Shown here: in pieces, positions 19,641 to 29,827 of the stretch
Layout: each line of letters starts with the position of its first letter
How positions within the stretch are numbered: the first letter of the stretch is position 1
Origin: Neomegalonema sp.
Lineage (GTDB): Bacteria > Pseudomonadota > Alphaproteobacteria > Rhodobacterales > Rhodobacteraceae
Reading direction: 5' to 3'
Length of the DNA: 64,000 nt
NCBI RefSeq assembly: GCF_028688855.1
Contig: NZ_JAQTXI010000012.1
Location: 61,283-125,282, forward strand
Notes under the pieces: generated by a model
What the model was told of the DNA's origin: nothing
Databases searched by the model: none
What the model saw: the letters and a program-made list of their open reading frames with translations, nothing else
Program-made: the position numbers and the translations under genes

Positions 19641-22301
19641 TCAGGCGAGCAGCGCCCGCAGCGCGTAAAGCTGGTCCAGAGCCTCGCGGGGGCTGAGGGC
19701 GTCCAGGTCGAGGCCCTTCAGCGCCTCCTCCACGGCGGAGGTCCGGGGCCGGGCGGCCTCGGCGGCCACGAAGAGCGGCAGATCCTCCGCCAGAGCCTTG
19801 AGGCGTCGTTTCGCGCCTTCGCCGTCGCCCTTTTCGAGCGCCGCGAGAACCTCCTCCGCGCGGGCGAGGGCCGCCGCCGGAAGCCCCGCCTTGCGCGCCA
19901 CCTGGACGCCGTAGCTGCGGCCTCTGGCGCCTTCGGCCACCTCATGCAGGAAGACGAGGTCGCCCTTCCATTCCGAAACCTTGAGCGAGACGGTCTTCGC
20001 GCCCTCCAGCTTCTTCGCCAGAGCCGCCAGCTCGTGATAATGCGTCGCGAAGAGCGCCCGGCAGCGGTTGACCGCATGCAGATGCTCCACCGTGGCCCAG
20101 GCGATGGAGAGGCCGTCGAAGGTGGCGGTGCCGCGCCCGATCTCGTCGAGGATCACGAGGGCTTTCGGCCCGGCCTGGTTCAGGATGGCGGCGGTCTCGA
20201 CCATCTCCACCATGAAGGTCGAGCGCCCCCGCGCGAGGTCGTCGGCGGCGCCGATGCGGCTGAAGAGCTGATCCACCGCCCCGATCCGCGCCGAAGCCGC
20301 CGGAACATAGCTCCCCGCCTGAGCCAGCAGCGCGATCAGGGCGTTCTGGCGCAGAAAGGTCGATTTGCCCGCCATGTTCGGACCCAGCACCAGCCAGAGC
20401 CGATCCGCGCTCAGGTCGCAGCCGTTGGCGACGAAGGGGATGTTCTCGCGGCGCAGGGCCTGATCCACCACCGGATGACGTCCCGCCTCGATCTCGAAGG
20501 CGTCGGAGCCGTCCACGAGGGGCCGCGTCCAGCCCTCGGCGCGGGCGAGCTCCGCCAGACCCGCAGCCACGTCGATCTCCGCCAGAGCCGCCGCCGCCGC
20601 CGAAATCCGGGGGGCCTCGGCGAGGACCGCGGCGCTCAGCTCGGCGAAGATCGACAGCTCCATGGCCACGGCCTCGGCGCCCGCGCGGGAGATCCTGGAA
20701 TCGAGCTCCGCAAGCTCCGTGGTGGTGAACTTCACGGCGTTGGCGTTGGTCTGGCGGTGGATGAACGTCTCCGCGAGCGGCGGCTTGAGGAAGCGCTCCG
20801 CATGGGTCGAGGTGGTTTCGATGTGATAGCCGAGAACCCCGTTATACTTGATCTTCAGCGAGGCCACGCCGGTTTCGGCCTTCAGCCGCCCTTCGAGGTC
20901 GCGCATCACGCCGCGCGCGTCCTCGGCGAGGCGGCGGAGCTGGTCCAGTTCGGGCCGCCAGTGAGTCGCGACGAATCCGCCGTCGCGCGCCGCCATGGGC
21001 AGATCCGGGCCCAGAGCCCCTTTCAGCAACTCCGCGAGGGCCTCATGTCCGGTCAGAGCCGCCCGCGCCCGGGCGATTTCGGCGGGCGGATCGCTGAGGC
21101 TCAGGGCGTCGGCGAGGACCGCCGCCGCCTCCAGCCCGTCGCGCAAGGCCGCCAGATCGCGCGGGCCGCCGCGCTCCAGCGAGATCCGCGCCAGAGCCCG
21201 CGCCATGTCCGGCGCCGCCCCGAGGTAATTCCGCACCTCGCCGCGCAGGGCGTCGTTCTCCACGAAAGTCGAAACCACATCCAGACGGGCGGAGATCGCT
21301 GCGGGGTCGGTCAGGGGCGCCGCGAGCCGCTCCGCGAGCAGGCGGCCTCCGGCGCCGGTGCGGCTGCGGTCCACGGCGTCGAGGAGCCCCCCGGCGCGCT
21401 GGCCCGAGAGGTTCGTCAGGATCTCCAGATTGCGCCTTGTGGCGGCGTCGAGCCGCATGGCGGCGTTTTCGGCCTCTCGGCGGGGCGGCGCGAGGACGGG
21501 AGTCCGGCCCTTCTGGGTGAGGACGAGGTAATCCGCCAGAGCCCCGAGCGCCGAAATCTCGGGTTGGGCGAAGGCGCCGAAGCCCTCCAGCGTGGTCACG
21601 CCGTAGAGATCCTTCAGGCGGCGCTCGGCCGAACCCGGCTCGAAGCTGGCCGGGCCCAGAGGCGCGACGCGGGCGCCGGTCTCCTCCAGCAGCTCCATGA
21701 GCGCGGCGTCGTCGAGCAGGCGCTCGGGGATGAGGATCTCGCGCGGGGCGATGCGCGCCAGATCCGCCCCGAGCCTCTGGCGGCGCGTCGGGCGGGCGAG
21801 GGGCGCGCCCGCCGAGATGTCCATCCAGGCGAGGGCCGCGCCTGCTCCGGTCTCGACATAGGCCGCGAGATGGTTGGAGGCGCGGGCCTCCAGCAGGGCG
21901 TCTTCGGTGATGGTGCCCGGCGTGACGACCCGCACCACCTCGCGGCGCACGACCGATTTCGCGCCGCGCTTCTTCGCCTCGGCGGGATCCTCCATCTGCT
22001 CGCAGACGGCCACCACGAAGCCCTTGCGCGTCAGGTCGAGGAGATAGCGCTCCGCCTGAACCACCGGCACGCCGCACATGGCGATGTCCTCGTCGCCATG
22101 CTTGCCGCGTTTGGTGAGCGCGATGTCCAGCGCCGCCGAGGCCGCCACGGCGTCCTCGAAGAACATCTCGTAGAAATCGCCCATCCGGTAGAAGAGCAGC
22201 GCATGAGGATGCCCGGCCTTCAGCTCCAGATATTGCGCCATGGCGGGCGAGGCGATGGCGGGATCCCGAAACGGCGCGGCGGGAGAGACGGGGCGAGTCA
22301 T
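19641..22301 (-). CDS. mutS: DNA mismatch repair protein MutS
   Basis: 886 residues. Mismatch sensor of methyl-independent or Dam-independent repair in this group. Domain I starts at about residue 20 with LELKAGHPHALLFYRMGDFYEMFFED, including the Phe-X-Glu mismatch-probing loop (FYE). The ATPase shows Walker A GPNMAGKSTFLRQ near residue 640, then DDLARGRSTFMVEM and the DEIGRGT Walker B. The ATG at 22299-22301 has AGGAAGG about 9 nt upstream; an in-frame ATG 37 codons further upstream lacks a site. Monocistronic by position, divergent from the next gene. Confidence 0.97.
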   Translation of the reverse strand: MTRPVSPAAPFRDPAIASPAMAQYLELKAGHPHALLFYRMGDFYEMFFEDAVAASAALDIALTKRGKHGDEDIAMCGVPVVQAERYLLDLTRKGFVVAVCEQMEDPAEAKKRGAKSVVRREVVRVVTPGTITEDALLEARASNHLAAYVETGAGAALAWMDISAGAPLARPTRRQRLGADLARIAPREILIPERLLDDAALMELLEETGARVAPLGPASFEPGSAERRLKDLYGVTTLEGFGAFAQPEISALGALADYLVLTQKGRTPVLAPPRREAENAAMRLDAATRRNLEILTNLSGQRAGGLLDAVDRSRTGAGGRLLAERLAAPLTDPAAISARLDVVSTFVENDALRGEVRNYLGAAPDMARALARISLERGGPRDLAALRDGLEAAAVLADALSLSDPPAEIARARAALTGHEALAELLKGALGPDLPMAARDGGFVATHWRPELDQLRRLAEDARGVMRDLEGRLKAETGVASLKIKYNGVLGYHIETTSTHAERFLKPPLAETFIHRQTNANAVKFTTTELAELDSRISRAGAEAVAMELSIFAELSAAVLAEAPRISAAAAALAEIDVAAGLAELARAEGWTRPLVDGSDAFEIEAGRHPVVDQALRRENIPFVANGCDLSADRLWLVLGPNMAGKSTFLRQNALIALLAQAGSYVPAASARIGAVDQLFSRIGAADDLARGRSTFMVEMVETAAILNQAGPKALVILDEIGRGTATFDGLSIAWATVEHLHAVNRCRALFATHYHELAALAKKLEGAKTVSLKVSEWKGDLVFLHEVAEGARGRSYGVQVARKAGLPAAALARAEEVLAALEKGDGEGAKRRLKALAEDLPLFVAAEAARPRTSAVEEALKGLDLDALSPREALDQLYALRALLA

Positions 22302-22491
22302 GCGGCGGGGCCTTCCTGAACGAACGGCCTCAGAGCTAGCCGAAAGCTCAGGATCGCCCAAGCGAAAAGGGCGGGGCTTTGGGTTCGCGGCCTCCGGCTT
22401 CCGATGAATCACAGGCTTGCGGCGCGGCGCTTCCCGGAGGTAGGGATTCGCCCTTGCGCCGCCGTCGCGCGGTTTTCGAGGAGGGGGCGGG

Positions 22492-23139
22492 ATGAGCGCG
22501 TGGAAGGCATGGCTGATCGGCGGCTTCGTCGTCTATGGCCTCTTCAAGATCTCCTTCGGGAGCGGGGGCGAAGTCGAGAAGCCCATGGAGAAGAATGAAG
22601 ATCTGGTCATGGAGCTGATCTTCGACCGCTGCCTCGCCGCCATTCGCAAGGGGAGCGCGCCTTTCGAGGGGCTGGCGACCGGCTCCGCCTCCCGGGACTC
22701 TCGTTTCGTCGCGGCGCGGGCCGTTTCGGGCGAAGTCGTCGAGGTGATCTCGCCGCGTTATGTCGGGCGCTGGACCCTTGGCGAGGACGGCCGGAGGATC
22801 TGCGGCGTCGAGCGCGCGGGGCTGACGGCGGAGGAGAAGGAGGCGCATCCGGCGCGGCTCGTCGTGGAGGATGAAGGCTTCCTCGCCCGTCTGGACGAAA
22901 AAGCGCGGGCGGAAGGCTTCCTCACGGAAAGAATCGCGGCGCGGGTTTCAGGCTCCGCCCCGGGCTTCTGGTCGAGCGAAGCGCCGAATCGCTGGAGGGC
23001 CTGGGGTCCGCGCGGCGGCGACCCCTGGATGGCGATCTCCCTCTACGGCCGTCCCGAAACGGATGGTCGGGGCGGGGCTGAAATCGACATGTTCCGGATC
23101 GTCCTGAGCGAAGGAGAGGCCGCTCCGCCCGCGCCGTAA
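22492..23139 (+). CDS. Hypothetical membrane-anchored protein
   Basis: 215 residues. A short N-terminal TM anchor (AWLIGGFVVYGLFKISFG, about 4-21) is followed by a soluble, mostly charged domain of about 190 residues. No recognised motif. The start ATG has GGAGGGGGCGGG just upstream. It lies between divergent mutS and the LysR regulator and need not be functionally linked to either. Confidence 0.6.
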   Translation: MSAWKAWLIGGFVVYGLFKISFGSGGEVEKPMEKNEDLVMELIFDRCLAAIRKGSAPFEGLATGSASRDSRFVAARAVSGEVVEVISPRYVGRWTLGEDGRRICGVERAGLTAEEKEAHPARLVVEDEGFLARLDEKARAEGFLTERIAARVSGSAPGFWSSEAPNRWRAWGPRGGDPWMAISLYGRPETDGRGGAEIDMFRIVLSEGEAAPPAP

Positions 23140-23177
23140 GGCTTTCCCCGCCGCCGCGCGCCGCCTATGCTGAGCCC

Positions 23178-24095
23178 ATGGCCTTCACCTTGCGGCAATT
23201 GCAATATTTCGTGGCGGTGGCCGAGCAGGGCGGAGTCTCCCGCGCGGCGCGGAGCCTCTCGATTTCGCAATCCTCCGTCACCGAGGCGATTCAGGAGCTT
23301 GAGCAGGATCTCGGGGTCGCGCTCTTCGAGCGCCATGCGCGGGGCCTCTCGCCGACCCAGCAGGGACACCGCTTCCTCCGCCACGCCACCCAGATCCTCG
23401 CCGGAGTCTCCGACGCGCGCCGCAGCTTCGCGGCGGGGCGCGGCGCCGAGACCGTCGGGACGCTGCATCTGGGCACGACTTCGCTGGTGGCGGGCTATGT
23501 GCTGTCGGATCTTCTGGCGCGCTACCGGCGGGCCTGGCCCAACGTGGCGGTCTCGGCCATCGAGGACGGCGGGGAATATCTGGAGCATCTGCTGATCGGC
23601 GGCGAACTGGACGTCGCGGTGATGGTGGTCTCCAATCTGCGCGAGCGCATGGCCTTGCAGACCGAAAGCCTCGAAGTCTCGTCCTACCGGCTCTGGCTGC
23701 CGGGCGGACATCCCCTCGCGGCGGCGGAGGGCGCCGTGGAGCTGGCCGCCGCCGCCCGCGAGCCCTTCGTGATGCTCGCCATCGACGAGATCGAGGAGAC
23801 GGCGGGGGCCTTGCTGCGGGCTCAGGGGCTGCGGCCCCGGGTGGCCTTCCGCACGCGCAGCGTCGAGGCGGCGCGCAGCCTCGTGGCGACGGGGGCGGGG
23901 GTGGCGATCCTGCCGAATCTGGTCTATCGGCCCTGGTCCCTCGAAGGCGACCGCATCGAGGCCCGCGACGTCGCCGGAGCCCCGCCGCCCGTCGAGGTGG
24001 GGATGGTCTGGCGGCGCGGCTCGCGGCTGAGCCCCGCCGCGCGGGCCTTCGTGGCCCTGGCCCAGAGCCAGAGCTTCGCCCGTTCGAGATCCTGA
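23178..24095 (+). CDS. LysR-type transcriptional regulator
   Basis: 305 residues. Winged HTH at the N-terminus (LRQLQYFVAVAEQGGVSRAARSL, then ISQSSVTEAIQELEQDLGV) and a type-2 periplasmic-like effector domain at about 90-295. It is 171 bp upstream of, and in the same direction as, the polyamine-type ABC operon, so it probably controls that operon. A 15-bp palindrome of T-N11-A type sits in the intervening DNA. Confidence 0.9.
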   Translation: MAFTLRQLQYFVAVAEQGGVSRAARSLSISQSSVTEAIQELEQDLGVALFERHARGLSPTQQGHRFLRHATQILAGVSDARRSFAAGRGAETVGTLHLGTTSLVAGYVLSDLLARYRRAWPNVAVSAIEDGGEYLEHLLIGGELDVAVMVVSNLRERMALQTESLEVSSYRLWLPGGHPLAAAEGAVELAAAAREPFVMLAIDEIEETAGALLRAQGLRPRVAFRTRSVEAARSLVATGAGVAILPNLVYRPWSLEGDRIEARDVAGAPPPVEVGMVWRRGSRLSPAARAFVALAQSQSFARSRS

Positions 24096-24120
24096 GTCCT
24101 TTCGGCGCGAATCGGGAGAC

Positions 24121-24135
24121 ATCGGAAATTCCGAT
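24121..24135. promoter_or_regulatory. Palindrome ATCGGAAATTCCGAT, candidate LysR operator
   Basis: A perfect palindrome (ATCGGAA, central A, TTCCGAT) 26 bp beyond the LysR stop and about 130 bp upstream of the ABC binding-protein gene. It has the T-N11-A symmetry of LysR-type recognition sites and is the only such palindrome noticed in the interval. It could also be a terminator remnant of the LysR gene, though no T run follows. Confidence 0.45.
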
Positions 24136-24266
24136 ATGACATTTCTGTTTAATGGGTTTGCGCTGGACGCATATCGGCCGCAGGCTGAAGCCCAGATCCG
24201 AAGCCGCCCCCTCCCCGCGACAGGCGCGACGAACAAGAGCGGCCGCTCATTCCTGGAGGAGTTCGC

Positions 24267-25427
24267 ATGATCCGTTCTCTGGCGACCTGCGCCGTTCTGG
24301 CGCTTTCGGCGGGCTTCGTGGGCGCCGCCTGCGCCCAGGCCCTGAAGACTGAAGTCGGCGAGGGCGAGGGGCGTCTGAACGTCGTCGCCTGGGCCGGCTT
24401 CCTGGAGCGCGGCGAGACCGACCCCAAATTCGACTGGGTCACCGGCTTCGAAGAGGCCACCGGCTGCAAGGTCAGCGTCAAGACCGCCAACACCTCCGAC
24501 GAGATGGTCGCGCTGATGAACGAGGGCGGCTTCGACCTCGTGACAGCCTCCGGCGACGCCTCGCGCCGCCTGATCGCGGGCAAGCGCGTCCAGCCGATCA
24601 ACATCGACCTCATCCCGAGCTGGTCGAAGCTCGACGACCGCCTGAAGGACGCGCCCTGGCACACCGTCGAGGGCGTGCATTACGGCGTGCCCTACGTCTG
24701 GGGTCCGAACGTCCTCGCCTACAACACCGACGTCTTTCCCGAGGCCCCGACCTCCTGGAACGTGGTCTTCGAGGAGCAGAACCTCCCCGACGGCAAGAGC
24801 AACGTCGGCCGCGTCCAGGCCTACGACGGCCCGATCCACATCGCCGACGCCGCGCAATATCTGATGTTCCACAAGCCGGAGCTGGGCATCGTCAGCCCCT
24901 ACGAGCTGAACGACGAGCAATACGCCGCCGCTCTGGATCTGCTGCGCGGTCAGCGCAAGCTCGCCAGCCGCTACTGGCACGACGCCTTCATCCAGATCGA
25001 CGACTTCAAGAACGAAGGCGTCGTGGCTTCGGGCTCCTGGCCGTTTCAGGTGAACCTCCTCAAGGGCGACGGCGCCCCCATCGCCTCGACCTTCCCGCAG
25101 GAGGGCGTCACGGGCTGGGCCGACACCAGCATGATGCACGCCGAGGCCGCCAATCCCAATTGCGCCTACAAATGGCTGGAGCATTCGCTGAACTCCAATC
25201 TGCAAAGCGATCTCTCGCTGTGGTTCGGCGCGAATCCCTCGGTGCCCGCCGCCTGCACCGACGGCAGCGGCATGCTCACCGCCGAGGTCTGCGCGCAGAA
25301 CGGCTCCAACGACTTCGAGAAGGTCCGCTTCTGGCAGACCCCGATCACCCAATGCGCCAGCCAGGGCGAATGCGTGCCCTATTACCGCTGGGTTTCCGAC
25401 TACATCGCCGTGATCGGCGGACGCTGA
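24267..25427 (+). CDS. ydcS: ABC transporter substrate-binding protein, spermidine/putrescine type (YdcS-like)
   Basis: 386 residues with a Sec signal peptide (about 1-24, ending ACAQA). The PotD/PotF fold is evident: LNVVAWAGFLERGE, FDLVTASGDASRRLIAGKR, GVPYVWGPNVLAYNTDV. Four cysteines near the C-terminus may form disulfides. It begins an operon matching E. coli ydcSTUV-patD in order and content, so the ligand is probably putrescine or a related polyamine or aminobutyraldehyde precursor. Ligand identity is inferred from context. The gene is followed by a stable stem-loop. Confidence 0.85.
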   Translation: MIRSLATCAVLALSAGFVGAACAQALKTEVGEGEGRLNVVAWAGFLERGETDPKFDWVTGFEEATGCKVSVKTANTSDEMVALMNEGGFDLVTASGDASRRLIAGKRVQPINIDLIPSWSKLDDRLKDAPWHTVEGVHYGVPYVWGPNVLAYNTDVFPEAPTSWNVVFEEQNLPDGKSNVGRVQAYDGPIHIADAAQYLMFHKPELGIVSPYELNDEQYAAALDLLRGQRKLASRYWHDAFIQIDDFKNEGVVASGSWPFQVNLLKGDGAPIASTFPQEGVTGWADTSMMHAEAANPNCAYKWLEHSLNSNLQSDLSLWFGANPSVPAACTDGSGMLTAEVCAQNGSNDFEKVRFWQTPITQCASQGECVPYYRWVSDYIAVIGGR

Positions 25428-25433
25428 GCCCGA

Positions 25434-25472
25434 CAGGCGCTCCTCCGGACCCTGACGCCGGGGGAGCGCCTG
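25434..25472 (+). promoter_or_regulatory. Intercistronic stem-loop after ydcS
   Basis: A perfect 10-bp stem CAGGCGCTCC (25434-25443) / GGAGCGCCTG (25463-25472) with a 19-nt loop starts 6 bp after the ydcS stop and is followed by CTTTCC. Such hairpins between a binding-protein gene and the transporter genes typically terminate part of the transcripts or protect the upstream mRNA, giving more binding protein than membrane components. Confidence 0.65.
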
Positions 25473-25580
25473 CTTTCCGGGATTTCTGAACAGCCGCCCT
25501 GCGCCGCCTCCGGCGCAGGAAGGCCGCGCCTTTCCCTTTCGCGCCCGCCGCCCGCCCCCGCCCTCGACGCAGGAGGCCGC

Positions 25581-26618
25581 ATGACCGCGTCCGCATCTTC
25601 CGCCCTTCCGCCCGCCGTGTCCTTTGAAGCCGTCTCGCGTCATTACGGCGTGGTCAGGGCGGTGGACGAGGTGGACCTCGCCATAGCCCCCGGCGAGTTC
25701 TTCGCCATGCTGGGGCCTTCGGGCTCGGGCAAGACGACCTGTCTCCGGCTGATCGCCGGCTTCGAGCGCCCGAGTTCGGGCCACATCCGGCTCTTCGGCG
25801 AGCAGGTGGAGGATCTGCCGCCCTATCGGCGCAGCGTGAACACGGTGTTTCAGGATTACGCGCTCTTCCCCCATCTCGACATTCTGGAGAACGTCGGCTT
25901 CGGGCTGAAGATGCGGGGCGTCGAGGCCGCCGAGCGCCGCCGCGCCGCCGCCGAGGCTCTGGAGATGGTGAAGCTCCCCGGCTACGGGGCGCGCAAGCCG
26001 GGTCAGCTTTCGGGCGGACAGAGGCAACGCGTGGCTCTGGCGCGGGCTCTGGTGAACAAGCCGAAGGTGCTGCTGCTCGACGAGCCGCTCGGCGCTCTGG
26101 ACCTCAAGCTGCGCGAGCAGATGCAGGAGGAGCTGAAGACCATCCAGAAATCCCTCGGGGTGACCTTCATCTTCGTGACCCACGATCAGGGCGAGGCTCT
26201 GTCCATGGCCGACCGCGTGGCGGTCTTCAGCGAAGGCAAGATCCGCCAGATCGGCACGCCCGAAGAGATCTACAACCGCCCGCGCACGCGCTTCGTGGCC
26301 GATTTCGTCGGCTCCTCGAATCTCCTGCCGCCGGATTTCGTGGAGAGGCGCCTCGGCGCGCGGCGCTGGGGCAGCCTGAGGCCCGAACAGATCGCGCTGC
26401 GGCCTGCGGGCTCCGGCGAGGGAAGCCCGGCGCAGGTCGCCTCCGTGAGCTATCTCGGCGCGACGACCCGGCTCGGGCTGGAGATGGCCCCGGAGGAGGG
26501 AGCTCTGAGGCTGCATGCGGTGGTCCCGGCCGGGGCGGCTGCGGGACTGGCTCCGGGCCAGGCGGTCGAAGCGGCCTTCGCGCCCGAGTCGATCCACCTC
26601 ATGGAGGACGCCCCATGA
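25581..26618 (+). CDS. ydcT: ABC transporter ATP-binding protein, polyamine type (YdcT-like)
   Basis: 345 residues. Walker A GPSGSGKTTC near residue 50, Q-loop NTVFQDYALFPH, signature LSGGQRQRVALARAL, Walker B KVLLLDEPLGALD and the H-loop THDQGEAL. A C-terminal TOBE domain (about 265-340: GSLRPEQIALRP) is as in PotA-type importers. It overlaps the first permease gene by 4 bp and lies 153 bp beyond ydcS, past the stem-loop. Confidence 0.95.
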   Translation: MTASASSALPPAVSFEAVSRHYGVVRAVDEVDLAIAPGEFFAMLGPSGSGKTTCLRLIAGFERPSSGHIRLFGEQVEDLPPYRRSVNTVFQDYALFPHLDILENVGFGLKMRGVEAAERRRAAAEALEMVKLPGYGARKPGQLSGGQRQRVALARALVNKPKVLLLDEPLGALDLKLREQMQEELKTIQKSLGVTFIFVTHDQGEALSMADRVAVFSEGKIRQIGTPEEIYNRPRTRFVADFVGSSNLLPPDFVERRLGARRWGSLRPEQIALRPAGSGEGSPAQVASVSYLGATTRLGLEMAPEEGALRLHAVVPAGAAAGLAPGQAVEAAFAPESIHLMEDAP

Positions 26619-27562
26619 CCGCCGCCGATCTGCCGCAAGCTCCGGCGGGGCGAGGTCTGCGCGGGGCGCTCAGCGACTGGTTCTGGCGCAATCCGGGCCT
26701 GACGCTCTTCCTGATGCTCCTGCCGCCGCTGCTCTGGCTGGGGATCATCTATCTGGGCTCGCTCTTCGCGCTGCTGCTCCAGAGCTTCTATTCGATCGAC
26801 GAATATTCCGGGCTCATCAACCGCGAATTCACGCTCAAGACCTACGCCGAGCTGTTCAAGCCCGCCAATCTCGACATCATCCTGCGCACGGTGGCCATGG
26901 CCGCCCTCGTGACGGTCGGGTCGGCGGTGGTGGCCTTTCCCATCGCCTGGTTCGCCGCGCGCCATGCGAAAGGGCGCTGGAAGGCGGTCTTCTATCTCGG
27001 GGTGATGCTGCCGCTCTGGTCGAGCTATCTGGTGAAGGTCTACGCTTGGAAGCTGATCCTCGCGCGGGAGGGGATCCTCAACTGGATCTTCGCCAAGCTG
27101 CATCTGACCTGGCTGGTCGAGGCCTGGCTTTCGCTTCCCATCGTCGGGGGGAACTCGCTCTCGGTGAGCCATACGGGCACCTTCCTCGTGTTCCTCTACG
27201 TCTGGCTGCCCTACATGATCCTGCCGATCCAGGCTTCTCTGGAGCGGGTGCCGGGCAATCTGGTCGAGGCCGCCGCCGATCTCGGGGCCACGCCGCGCCA
27301 GACCTTCTGGAACGTGCTCTTTCCGCTGGCCCTGCCGGGAGTCCTCGCGGGGTCGATCTTCACCTTCTCGCTGACGATGGGCGACTACATCATTCCGCAG
27401 ATCGTCGGGACTTCGCGCCGCTTCATCGGACAGGCCGTCTACGCCCATCAGGGCACGGCGGGCAACATTCCTCTGGCGGCGGCCTTCACGGTGGCGCCGA
27501 TCCTCATCATGGGGGTCTATCTCTGGTTCGCCAAACGCAAGGGGGCTTTCGATGCGCTCTGA
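26615..27562 (+). CDS. ydcU: ABC transporter permease, polyamine type (YdcU-like)
   Basis: 315 residues, about six TM helices. The inner-membrane half-permease with the EAA coupling loop [25 protein letters not shown] at about 230-255. PotB/PotH-like, the longer of the two permeases. It overlaps ydcT by 4 bp and ydcV by 11 bp. Confidence 0.93.
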   Translation: MTAADLPQAPAGRGLRGALSDWFWRNPGLTLFLMLLPPLLWLGIIYLGSLFALLLQSFYSIDEYSGLINREFTLKTYAELFKPANLDIILRTVAMAALVTVGSAVVAFPIAWFAARHAKGRWKAVFYLGVMLPLWSSYLVKVYAWKLILAREGILNWIFAKLHLTWLVEAWLSLPIVGGNSLSVSHTGTFLVFLYVWLPYMILPIQASLERVPGNLVEAAADLGATPRQTFWNVLFPLALPGVLAGSIFTFSLTMGDYIIPQIVGTSRRFIGQAVYAHQGTAGNIPLAAAFTVAPILIMGVYLWFAKRKGAFDAL

Positions 27563-28370
27563 CAAGGAGGGCGCGCGGGCGCCTCTGGGTCTGAAGATCG
27601 CGGCGGGGCTGGGCTTGGCCTTCCTGCATCTGCCGATCCTGCTGATCTTCGTCTACGCCTTCACCACCGAGGAGCGGAGCTATCAATGGCCGCCGCCGGG
27701 CTTCACGCTGAAATGGTTCGGCGTGGCCTGGGGACGCGCCGATCTCTGGGAGGCGCTGACCCTCTCGCTGAAGGTGGCGAGCCTCGCCACGCTGCTCGCG
27801 ATGCTGCTCGGCACGCTCTGCGCGGCGGCCATGAGCCGCACGAAGTTCTTCGGCCGCGAAAGCATCTCCCTGCTGATCATCCTGCCCATCGCCCTGCCGG
27901 GCATCGTGACGGGCGTGGCCTTGCGTTCGGCCTTCAGCCTGGCGGAGATCCCCTTCTCCTTCTGGACGCTCATCATCGGCCATGCGACCTTCTGCGTGGT
28001 GATGGTCTACAACAACGCGGTGGCGCGCTTCCGGCGCCTGCACGGCTCGCTGATGGAGGCCGCCGCCGATCTCGGGGCCGACGGCTTCCAGGCCTTCCGC
28101 CACGTGGTGCTGCCGAACATCGGCACGGCGCTTCTGGCGGGGGGGATGCTGGCCTTCGCGCTCTCCTTCGACGAGGTCATCGTGACCACCTTCACCGCCG
28201 GGCAGCAGCAGACCCTGCCCATCTGGATGCTGGAGGAGCTTGTGCGTCCGCGCCAGCGCCCCGTCACCAACGTGGCGGCCATGGTGGTGGCTCTGGCGAC
28301 CTTCGTGCCGATCCTGCTCGCCTATTACCTCACCCGCGACGGCGACCAGACCGCCGGAGCCGGAAAATGA
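27552..28370 (+). CDS. ydcV: ABC transporter permease, polyamine type (YdcV-like)
   Basis: 272 residues, six TM helices, PotC/PotI-like. The EAA loop [20 protein letters not shown] is seen at about 168-188. The start overlaps ydcU by 11 bp. It ends 26 bp before the dehydrogenase gene, so transport and oxidation genes are likely one transcript. Confidence 0.93.
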   Translation: MRSDKEGARAPLGLKIAAGLGLAFLHLPILLIFVYAFTTEERSYQWPPPGFTLKWFGVAWGRADLWEALTLSLKVASLATLLAMLLGTLCAAAMSRTKFFGRESISLLIILPIALPGIVTGVALRSAFSLAEIPFSFWTLIIGHATFCVVMVYNNAVARFRRLHGSLMEAAADLGADGFQAFRHVVLPNIGTALLAGGMLAFALSFDEVIVTTFTAGQQQTLPIWMLEELVRPRQRPVTNVAAMVVALATFVPILLAYYLTRDGDQTAGAGK

Positions 28371-28396
28371 CGCCCAGAACCAACGGGAGAAACGCC

Positions 28397-29827
28397 ATGG
28401 ACGCCCAGATGCTGATCGGCGGTCGCTTCGAGACCGGCGCCGAAGCGCCCGAAACCATCCTCAATCCGCGCACGGGCGCGGCGATCCTCGAACTCCCGGA
28501 GGCCTCGCGCGGGCAGATCGACGCGGCGGCGGCGGCGGCCTCGAAGGCCTTCGCCAGCTGGTCGCGGACGACTCCGGCGGAGCGTTCGGGCTATCTCCTC
28601 AAGATCGCCGAGCGCATCGAGGCCGAGGCCGAAGGCTTCGCCGCCCTCGAAGCCCTGAACTGCGGCAAGCCGATCAAGGCCGCCCTGAACGACGAGATCC
28701 CCGCCATCGTCGATTGCTACCGCTTCTTCGCGGGCGCGATCCGCAACATGCCCGCCGTGGCGGCGGGCGAATACATCGCGGGCCACACCAGCATGATCCG
28801 TCGCGATCCCATCGGGGTGGTGGCCTCCATCGCGCCGTGGAACTATCCGCTGATGATGATGGCGTGGAAGCTGGCGCCGGCTCTGGCGGGGGGCAACACG
28901 GTCATCTTCAAGCCCTCGGAGCAGACGCCCCTGACCGCGCTGAAGCTGGCCAAGATCCTCGCCGAGGTCTTGCCGGAGGGCGTGGTCAATGTGGTGCTCG
29001 GGCGGGGCGACACGGTCGGCGACGCGCTGATCAATCATCCCGACGTGCGCATGGTCTCGATCACCGGCGACATCGCCACGGGCCGCAAGGTGCTGCAGGC
29101 CGCCGCCAAGACCATCAAGCGCAGCCATCTGGAGCTGGGCGGCAAGGCGCCGGTCATCGTCTTCGACGACGCGGATCTGGAGCTCGTCGTGAACGGGCTG
29201 CGGGCCTTCGGCTTCTACAACGCCGGACAGGACTGCACCGCCGCCTGCCGCATCTATGCGGGCGAGAAGGTCTATGAAAAGCTGGTGGCGGACCTCTCCT
29301 CGGCGGTCTCGACCATCGCTTTCGATCAGGCCGACGATTCCCTCAACGAGATGGGGCCGCTGATCTCGCGGCGTCAGCGCGACCGGGTGGCCTCCTTCGT
29401 GGAGCGCGCCGCCGAGCTCAAGCACATCGAGATCGCGGCGGGCGGCAAGCCGGGTTCGGGCTCGGGCTTCTATTATCAGCCGACCGTGGTGGCGGGCGCC
29501 CTGCAGCAGGACGAGATCGTGCGCCGCGAGGTCTTCGGGCCGGTGGTCTCGGTGACGCGCTTCTCGGAGGTCGATCAGGCCGTGGCCTGGGCCAACGACA
29601 GCGATTACGGCCTCGCCTCCTCCGTCTGGACGCGGGACGTGGGCCGGGCCATGGCGGCGGCGGCGCGTCTGCAATACGGCTGCACCTGGATCAACACGCA
29701 TTTCATGCTGACCAACGAGATGCCGCATGGCGGCCTGAAGCAGTCGGGCTACGGCAAGGACATGTCCGTCTATGCGCTGGAGGACTACACCGCCGTGCGT
29801 CATGTGATGATCAACCACGGAGGCTGA
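28397..29827 (+). CDS. patD: Aminobutyraldehyde dehydrogenase (PatD-like)
   Basis: 476 residues, ALDH superfamily. PatD oxidises 4-aminobutyraldehyde, made from putrescine, to GABA using NAD. The active site is intact: [19 protein letters not shown], the general base in LELGGKAP near residue 245 and the nucleophile in [13 protein letters not shown] near residue 280. Length and motifs match the gamma-aminobutyraldehyde/betaine aldehyde branch; the position directly after the YdcSTUV-type transporter favours PatD. The ATG at 28397 has GGGAG 9 nt upstream. The putrescine aminotransferase itself is not in the window. Confidence 0.88.
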   Translation: MDAQMLIGGRFETGAEAPETILNPRTGAAILELPEASRGQIDAAAAAASKAFASWSRTTPAERSGYLLKIAERIEAEAEGFAALEALNCGKPIKAALNDEIPAIVDCYRFFAGAIRNMPAVAAGEYIAGHTSMIRRDPIGVVASIAPWNYPLMMMAWKLAPALAGGNTVIFKPSEQTPLTALKLAKILAEVLPEGVVNVVLGRGDTVGDALINHPDVRMVSITGDIATGRKVLQAAAKTIKRSHLELGGKAPVIVFDDADLELVVNGLRAFGFYNAGQDCTAACRIYAGEKVYEKLVADLSSAVSTIAFDQADDSLNEMGPLISRRQRDRVASFVERAAELKHIEIAAGGKPGSGSGFYYQPTVVAGALQQDEIVRREVFGPVVSVTRFSEVDQAVAWANDSDYGLASSVWTRDVGRAMAAAARLQYGCTWINTHFMLTNEMPHGGLKQSGYGKDMSVYALEDYTAVRHVMINHGG

